Source: Streptomyces pseudovenezuelae
Lineage (GTDB): Bacteria; Actinomycetota; Actinomycetes; Streptomycetales; Streptomycetaceae
Assembly: GCF_001513955.1 (NCBI RefSeq)
Contig: NZ_KQ948146.1
Coordinates: 346,476 to 410,475 of the forward strand
DNA length: 64,000 nt
Direction of reading: 5' to 3'
The translations under genes and the position numbers were made by a program. Positions within the stretch are counted from its first letter, which is position 1; the number at the start of each line of letters is the position of its first letter. Below are positions 59,110 to 64,000 of this stretch, one piece after another. The notes beneath the pieces were generated by a model, which ran no database searches, had not been told where the DNA came from, and saw only the letters and a program-made list of their open reading frames with translations.

Positions 59110-59546
59110 CACCACCCGGGGGCGAGGCTTGGCGACCTATGGCAGGTGGAGCTGGACCCGGGGGACGCCACGGCGGGCTTCCCCGCCAAGGACAGTGACG
59201 GCGCACGCCCCCCACCCACCGGCGACGCTCGGCGACCCACGCCAGGGATTCCGGGCGATCGGCGAGATCAACCAGCTCCCGGACCTTCACGTCGGGCAGC
59301 AGGACCACGCACCCCGCGAAACCCGGCCGAAGGCCACCACCACGCGTGACGGGGTCGCGGACCGGGGGGCCACGGTGGGCTTCCAGGCGCACGCAGACCC
59401 CACCACCCACCGGCGACGCTCGGCGACCCACGGCAGGGTTTCCGGGCGAACGGCCAGATCAACCCGCGCCCGGACCTTCATATCGGACCGCAGGACCACG
59501 CACCCCGCGAAACCCGACCGAAGCCACCACCACGCGTGACGGGGCC
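59110..59546. repeat. about 190-bp tandem repeats, two full copies and a fragment
   Basis: GGCGACGCTCGGCGACCCAC occurs at 59221 and 59412, and the unit end CACGCGTGACGGGG at 59341 and 59531, giving a period of 190-191 bases. A diverged partial copy begins near 59110. The array fills the 610-base gap (58948-59557) between the LLM monooxygenase and its MarR gene. I find no gene within it. Confidence 0.85.
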
Positions 59547-59557
59547 CTCCCGTGCCG

Positions 59558-60061
59558 TCAGGACGGGTTCTCGTCCATCCTCGCGATGACGCGCTCGGAG
59601 AGCTCGGCCAGGACGCGGAGTTCGGCCGGGGTGACATGGTCCACGAACAGTTCGCGTACCGCCTGGACATGACGGGGGGCGGCCGCCTCGATGGCCGCCC
59701 GGCCGGCGTCGGTGATGACGACGAAGGCGCCGCGCGCGTCCTCGGCGCACTCCTCCCGGACCACCAGGCCCCGGCCGGTCATCCGCGCGATGTGGTGGGA
59801 CATCCGGCTCTTCTCCCACTCCAGCGCCCGCGCCAGGTCCTGGTACCGCTGCCGCCCCTCCGGGGTGTCCGTGAGATGGACCAGCACCGCGAAGTCCGCG
59901 GGCGACACGTTGGACTCGGACTGCAGCATGCGTCCGAGACGGCCGCCGAGCCGCTCGTGCAGCCGCACGAAGCCGCGCCACGCGCGCTGCTCCTCCGGCG
60001 TCAGCCATCGCACCTGTGCGCCCGTGGCCTCGGCGACCGCGATGACCTTCTCGTCGCTCAT
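59558..60061 (-). CDS. MarR family regulator of the LLM monooxygenase
   Basis: A 167-residue winged-helix regulator: VSPADFAVLVHLTDTPEGRQRYQDLARALEWEKSRMSHHIARMTGRGLVVREEC with the wing AEDARGAFVVITDAG. Start ATG 60061 with AGGGGC upstream. GTTGACGCATCAAC lies 34 bases before its start, and the same sequence pattern precedes the LLM monooxygenase, so it likely represses both. A phenolic or other small-molecule effector is expected from the family. Confidence 0.92.
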   Translation of the reverse strand: MSDEKVIAVAEATGAQVRWLTPEEQRAWRGFVRLHERLGGRLGRMLQSESNVSPADFAVLVHLTDTPEGRQRYQDLARALEWEKSRMSHHIARMTGRGLVVREECAEDARGAFVVITDAGRAAIEAAAPRHVQAVRELFVDHVTPAELRVLAELSERVIARMDENPS

Positions 60062-60094
60062 GGCAGCTGCCCCTGTCCCGGAGAGCGGATAGCG

Positions 60095-60108
60095 GTTGAC
60101 GCATCAAC
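60095..60108. promoter_or_regulatory. MarR autoregulatory operator
   Basis: GTTGACGCATCAAC, 34 bases upstream of the MarR start, shares 12 of 14 bases with the operator in front of the LLM monooxygenase. Confidence 0.75.
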
Positions 60109-60151
60109 TGAAGCACGCCGCCGCTGGCACGACAACTTCCGCCGCGTCCGA

Positions 60152-61585
60152 CTACTCCCCGGTGCCCGGTGCCGGGATGGTGCCCGTCGTCGCCAGTTCC
60201 CGGTACCACAGGGCACTGTCCTTCAGGGTGCGGCGCTGGGTCTCGTAGTCGACGTGGACGATGCCGAAGCGCTTCGAATAGCCGTAGCCCCACTCGAAGT
60301 TGTCCATCAGCGACCACACGAAGTACCCCCGCAGATCGACACCCGCGGCGAGCGCCCGGTGGGCGGCGAGGAAGTGCCGGTGGAGGTAGTCGACGCGCTC
60401 CGGGTCGTGCACGGCGTGGCTGCCGTCGGGCCGGGTGACGAGGTGGTCCTCGAAGGCCGCCCCGTTCTCGGTGACGACCAGCGGCAGGTCCGGGAACCGC
60501 TCGTGCAGGTCCAGGAGGAGCTCTTCGAGTCCGTCGGGGTCGATGTTCCAGCCCATCGCGGTGTGCGGGCCCTCCTGCGCGACGAACTCGACCTGGGGCG
60601 AGCCGGGCCAGGGCGAGCCGCCCATGTCCTTGTGCCCGTCGTTGTTCTGCCGCGCCGTCGTGCCGTCCCACAGTCGGACCCTGGTGGTGGCGTAGTAGTT
60701 GACGCCGAGCAGGTCCAGGGGCTGGTGGATCCGGGCGAGGTCACCGTCCTCGACGAACGACCAGTCCGTGACCCCCGCGGTGTCCTCCAGGAGGTCCTGC
60801 GGGTAGTGGCCGCGCAACAGCGGTTCGGTGAAGGCGCGGTTGGCCAGCGCGTCGATCCGGCGTACGGCCTCGTCGGCGCCGGCGCCCTCACCGCGCAGGA
60901 CGTGGAAGTTGAGGGTGACCGAGTACTGCGGATCGTTGGTGGTGACCTCCCTGAGCTGCTGGACCGCCAGCCCGTGGGCGAGGTTGAGGTGGTGGACCGC
61001 GGTCAGCGCGGCGGCGCCGTCACTGCGGCCGGGGGCGTGGGCTCCGGCGCCGTAGCCGAGGTAGGCGGAGCACCACGGCTCGTTCAGCGTGGTCCAGATG
61101 GCGACACGGTCGCCGAGGGCTTCGCCCACGACACGGGCGTAGTCGGCGAAGGCGAAGGCGGTCTCGCGGTTCGTCCAGCCGCCCTCGTCCTCCAGGGCCT
61201 GCGGCAGGTCCCAGTGGTACAGGGTCGCGACGGGGGCGATGTTCCTCCGCAGCAGGCCGTCGACCAGGCGGCTGTAGAAGTCCAGGCCCTTGGGGTTGAC
61301 CGGGCCCCGGCCGGTGGGCTGGATGCGCGGCCAGGCGAGGGAGAACCGGTAGGCCTTCAGGCCCAGGGACGCCATGAGGTCGAGGTCCTCGTCGAGGCGG
61401 TGGTAGTGGTCGGCGGCCACGTCACCGGTGTCGCCGTTCCACGTCTTGCCCGGCGTGTGGGAGTAGGTGTCCCAGATGGAGGGGCCGCGCCCGTCCTCGT
61501 CGGCGGCGCCCTCGATCTGGTAGGCGGCGGTCGCGGAGCCGAGGAGGAAGTGCGCGGGGAAGGACAGGGGCTGGGCTGTCGACAT
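60152..61585 (-). CDS. GH1 family beta-glucosidase
   Basis: A 477-residue retaining beta-glycosidase. The signature [26 protein letters not shown] is at the start, the acid/base is Glu169 in TLNEPW, and the nucleophile is Glu373 in [26 protein letters not shown] and [23 protein letters not shown] are typical. No signal peptide, so it hydrolyses imported cellobiose-like disaccharides inside the cell. GGAAAG precedes the ATG. TGTTAACGTTAACA lies 58 bases upstream, and the LacI gene follows upstream on the same strand. Confidence 0.96.
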   Translation of the reverse strand: MSTAQPLSFPAHFLLGSATAAYQIEGAADEDGRGPSIWDTYSHTPGKTWNGDTGDVAADHYHRLDEDLDLMASLGLKAYRFSLAWPRIQPTGRGPVNPKGLDFYSRLVDGLLRRNIAPVATLYHWDLPQALEDEGGWTNRETAFAFADYARVVGEALGDRVAIWTTLNEPWCSAYLGYGAGAHAPGRSDGAAALTAVHHLNLAHGLAVQQLREVTTNDPQYSVTLNFHVLRGEGAGADEAVRRIDALANRAFTEPLLRGHYPQDLLEDTAGVTDWSFVEDGDLARIHQPLDLLGVNYYATTRVRLWDGTTARQNNDGHKDMGGSPWPGSPQVEFVAQEGPHTAMGWNIDPDGLEELLLDLHERFPDLPLVVTENGAAFEDHLVTRPDGSHAVHDPERVDYLHRHFLAAHRALAAGVDLRGYFVWSLMDNFEWGYGYSKRFGIVHVDYETQRRTLKDSALWYRELATTGTIPAPGTGE

Positions 61586-61643
61586 GCGGGTCGCTTTCCG
61601 GTGATGGCCAAAAGACGAGGACGGCGTCCTGCGACAACGGTGA

Positions 61644-61657
61644 TGTTAACGTTAACA
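61644..61657. promoter_or_regulatory. LacI operator of the beta-glucosidase
   Basis: TGTTAACGTTAACA is a perfect 14-bp palindrome with central CG, an AT-rich island in GC-rich DNA, 58 bases before the GH1 gene and between it and its LacI regulator. Confidence 0.75.
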
Positions 61658-61775
61658 AGCTGTCAAGGCCTTCGCCCCGATCAATCCCGCTGCCGCCCTG
61701 GTCCGCCTCGGAGTGCGCCGCTGCCGGTCATGTCGTCGTGCGCGTCACCGGTCGCCTTCCACCGGCTCGTGGGCC

Positions 61776-62792
61776 TCAGGAGCCGGCGCGGGGTCCGGCG
61801 GTGCTGTGCCGTACGACGAGCCGCGGCGTCAACTTCTGCTGCTGCGCCGGTTCCCCGCCCACCATGCGCACCAACAGCTCGATGGCGCTCCTGCCGAGGT
61901 GGGCGAAGTCCTGGCGGACGGTGGTCAGGGCGGGGACCAGGTACCCGGCGCCCTTCATGTCGTCGAAGCCGACGACCGACACGTCGTGCGGCACCTTCAC
62001 GCCCCGTTCGGCGAGGGCGGCGAGCACCCCCATGGCCATCTGGTCGTTCCCTGCGAAGACCGCGGTGGGCAGGTCGCTGCCCGCGGCGCAGAGTTCGTGG
62101 GCCAGGCGGAACCCGCTCTCCGCGCTGAAGTCGCCCTCCAGCCGGGCTCCTTGGGCTGCCGAGGCGGTGAGTTCGGCCTGCCAGCCGTCGACGCGGGCCC
62201 GGGCGTCGAAGGTGCGCAGCGCACCCGTCAGATGGGCGATGTTGCGGTGTCCGAGGTCGAGGAGGTGCCGCACCGCGAGCCGGGCGCCGAGCTCCTGGTC
62301 GACCTCGACGAAGCTCAGGTCGGGGCTGGGCACGTTGCCGGACATCACCACCGCCACCGGCACCCCGAGCGAGAGGCCGGACAGGGCCTCCACCGTCCCG
62401 GGCCGGTCGGCGACGACCGCGATCGCCTCCACCGACTGGTCGGTGAGCCGTTGCAGCGTCTCCAGGAGGTCGCCGGTGCTGCTTTCGCCCTGCCGGCTGG
62501 CCAGGCTCACCCAGTAACCTGCCTGCTTGGCCGCGGTCTCCACGCCGAGGAGGATGCGCGGCAGCTCGAAGAGTTCCGAGCCGACGATCACCACGCCGAT
62601 CGTCGAGGAACGCCGGCTCTTGAGGGCCCTGGCGACGCTGTTGCGGCGGTATCCCAGCTTCTGGATCGCCGCCTCGACCCGGGCCCGGGTCTCCGGCCGG
62701 ACCGACGGATGGCCGTTGATGACACGGGAGACGGTGATGTGGGAGACGCCGGCCTCCCGGGCCACGTCCATCATGCCCGGCGGCCGGTCCAT
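61776..62792 (-). CDS. LacI family regulator of the beta-glucosidase
   Basis: A 338-residue repressor: MMDVAREAGVSHITVSRVINGHPSVRPETRARVEAAIQKLGYRRNSVARALKSRRS is the helix-turn-helix plus hinge, then a sugar-binding domain with VGSELFELPRILLGVETAAKQAGYW and AGNDQMAMGVLAALAERG. It is immediately upstream of the GH1 gene on the same strand and the likely binder of TGTTAACGTTAACA. The effector is probably a beta-glucoside. Confidence 0.93.
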   Translation of the reverse strand: MDRPPGMMDVAREAGVSHITVSRVINGHPSVRPETRARVEAAIQKLGYRRNSVARALKSRRSSTIGVVIVGSELFELPRILLGVETAAKQAGYWVSLASRQGESSTGDLLETLQRLTDQSVEAIAVVADRPGTVEALSGLSLGVPVAVVMSGNVPSPDLSFVEVDQELGARLAVRHLLDLGHRNIAHLTGALRTFDARARVDGWQAELTASAAQGARLEGDFSAESGFRLAHELCAAGSDLPTAVFAGNDQMAMGVLAALAERGVKVPHDVSVVGFDDMKGAGYLVPALTTVRQDFAHLGRSAIELLVRMVGGEPAQQQKLTPRLVVRHSTAGPRAGS

Positions 62793-62888
62793 GTCACTCG
62801 TCCTCTGCCCTCGACCCCAGCAGGCGGGCTGCGCCCACCGCCGATACTGTCACAGGCGCCGGGCCACCTCCTCGCCCCTGCCCGGCGC

Positions 62889-64000
62889 TCAGGACGTGTA
62901 CCGCGGCGTCCACTGGGCGTTCGTGACCGCCTCCCGCAGCTCGGCCTCCGTCGCCTCGGGGGCGACGCCGTCCTCGACGGCGGCCAGCGCCACCGCGAGC
63001 GCGATCTCGCGGGCCGCGTCCCGCATGCTCGCCAGCGGGGGCAGCAGCGGAGTGGCTCCGTCGGTGCCCGCCCGTACCGCGCAGTCCCCCACGGCCCGGG
63101 CCGCCGCCACCATCATGCGGTCGGTCACCCGGCCGGCCCGGCAGGCGGTGACCGCCAGCCCGACGGCGGGGAAGACGTAGACGTTGTTGGCCTGCGCGAC
63201 CGGGACCTCACGGCCGTCCACCGTCAGCGGCGGGAAGGGCGATCCGGCGGCGATCAGGGCCCTGCCGTCGGTCCAGCGGGCCAGGTCGGCGGGGTCGGCC
63301 TCGGCGTTCGAGGTCGGGTTGGACAGCGGGAGGATCACCGGCCGGTCGCAGGAGGCGGCCATGGTCCGCACGATCTCCTCGGTGAAGGCGCCGTGGGCCG
63401 TGGACAGCCCGATCAGCACCGTCGGCTGCACCTCGGCGACGACCCGGGCGAGATCGGGCGCGTCCCCGCCCCACTGCCGTACCTCGGCCTCGTCGCGGGC
63501 GTAGACGCGCTGCTCGGGGGTGAGGTCGGTGCGGGAGTCCACCAGCAGACCGTCGATGTCGACGAACCAGAAACGGCCGGCGGCCTGCTCTTCGGAGAGG
63601 CCTTCCTCGACGAGCGCGGTACGGATCATGTCGGCGACCCCGATCGCCGCCGAGCCCGCGCCCAGGACCACGATCCGGTGGTCGGTCAGGGAGGTTCCGG
63701 CGACCTTCGTGGCGGTGGTCAGCGCGCCCAGCGCGACGGCCGCCGTGCCCTGGATGTCGTCGTTGAAGGTGAGCAGGCGGTCCTGGTAGCGGCTGAGGAT
63801 CGGGCGGGCGTGGGCGGTCGCGAAGTCCTCCCACTGGAGCAGGGTGCCGGGCAGTTCGGCCTCCACGGCGGAGACGAACGCCTCGATCATCTCGTCGTAG
63901 GCCTCCCCGCTGACGCGGTGCCGCCTGCGGCCGAGGTAGTGCTCGTTCGCGAGCAGCTCCTCGTTGTCGGTGCCGACGTCGAGGAGGATCGGGAGGGTGC
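62889..64000 (-). CDS. NAD(P)-dependent malic enzyme, amino end missing
   Basis: The gene enters from the right edge, so the start is missing. The first visible residues are TLPILLDVGTDNEELL followed by a YLGRRRHRVSGEAYDEMIEAF stretch, the malic enzyme core. LLQWEDFATAHARPIL, TFNDDIQGTAAVALG (metal-binding) and IVVLGAGSAAIGVADMI (NAD-binding) follow, then LPLSNPTSNAEADPADLARW. It decarboxylates malate to pyruvate with NAD(P)H production. About 370 of roughly 550 residues are present. Cytoplasmic; the C-terminus ends TNAQWTPRYTS. Confidence 0.95.
   Translation of the reverse strand, partial: TLPILLDVGTDNEELLANEHYLGRRRHRVSGEAYDEMIEAFVSAVEAELPGTLLQWEDFATAHARPILSRYQDRLLTFNDDIQGTAAVALGALTTATKVAGTSLTDHRIVVLGAGSAAIGVADMIRTALVEEGLSEEQAAGRFWFVDIDGLLVDSRTDLTPEQRVYARDEAEVRQWGGDAPDLARVVAEVQPTVLIGLSTAHGAFTEEIVRTMAASCDRPVILPLSNPTSNAEADPADLARWTDGRALIAAGSPFPPLTVDGREVPVAQANNVYVFPAVGLAVTACRAGRVTDRMMVAAARAVGDCAVRAGTDGATPLLPPLASMRDAAREIALAVALAAVEDGVAPEATEAELREAVTNAQWTPRYTS

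Noticed and set aside
58982..59557. Small proteins encoded across the 190-bp repeats
   Set aside because: Frames run through repeat units and have no ribosome site or recognisable domain.
1..64000. Integrated mobile element or prophage
   Set aside because: No integrase, transposase, phage structural gene or attachment-site duplication is visible.

Overview
The window is high-GC actinobacterial chromosome. Third codon positions are almost all G or C, TTA codons are nearly absent, GTG/TTG starts are common, and LAL, ECF41 and conservon-type signalling proteins plus F420/LLM enzymes are present. Together these point to Streptomyces. I see no rRNA, tRNA, CRISPR array, insertion sequence or antibiotic synthase. 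It reads as a regulator-rich, metabolic, partly accessory region with about 58 genes, two of them broken, and a cut gene at each edge.

Layout. 1-1.8 kb: a cut hypothetical gene, a DUF3592-like membrane protein and a small hypothetical. 1.9-7.4 kb: a tightly coupled three-gene cassette ending in a TPR-CHAT (caspase-like) protein with an intact His/Cys dyad and two unrecognised partners. This is the best candidate for an undescribed (conflict or cell-death) system. 7.5-10.5 kb: a LAL ATPase-LuxR regulator, convergent with it. 10.6-15.1 kb: small membrane protein, pirin, a tandem MarR pair, PepSY membrane protein, peptide deformylase. 15.3-17.2 kb: flavin disulfide reductase divergent from a thioredoxin with an exact SigR-type promoter. 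17.2-21.7 kb: aldehyde dehydrogenase, 4-hydroxybenzoate 3-monooxygenase and their LacI regulator (with a bldA-type TTA codon), then a TetR gene divergent from an FMN reductase. 22.5-34.3 kb: LysR, zinc-ribbon protein, LLM oxidoreductase, TerC, esterase, a 103-bp tandem repeat array, PucR-like regulator, MarR, CoA-transferase, SDR, XRE regulator, secreted metzincin, orphan response regulator.

34.4-45.8 kb: NDH-2-like oxidoreductase, YceI protein, then a resorcinol/hydroxyquinol pathway (monooxygenase, hydroxyquinol 1,2-dioxygenase, maleylacetate reductase). A repeat-filled 1.2-kb gap separates it from a GAF/AAA/Fis activator and a frameshifted MFS transporter; a LysR gene follows. 45.8-49.8 kb: a SpoIIE phosphatase, a decayed LLM pseudogene, an ECF41 sigma factor and an NAD(P)H-binding protein. 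Two sites here match the published ECF41 promoter, one exactly.

49.9-64 kb: orphan CvnA-like sensor kinase, aldo/keto reductase, MarR-DsbA-MBL-SnoaL stress operon, VOC protein, periplasmic-binding-like protein, TPR protein, LLM monooxygenase with its MarR regulator (matching operators at both genes), 190-bp repeats, GH1 beta-glucosidase with its LacI regulator, and a malic enzyme cut by the window end.

The recurring design is a small catabolic or stress unit beside its own local regulator, with a readable palindrome between them. These operators, the sigma-specific promoters and the repeat islands are the main information beyond the gene list.
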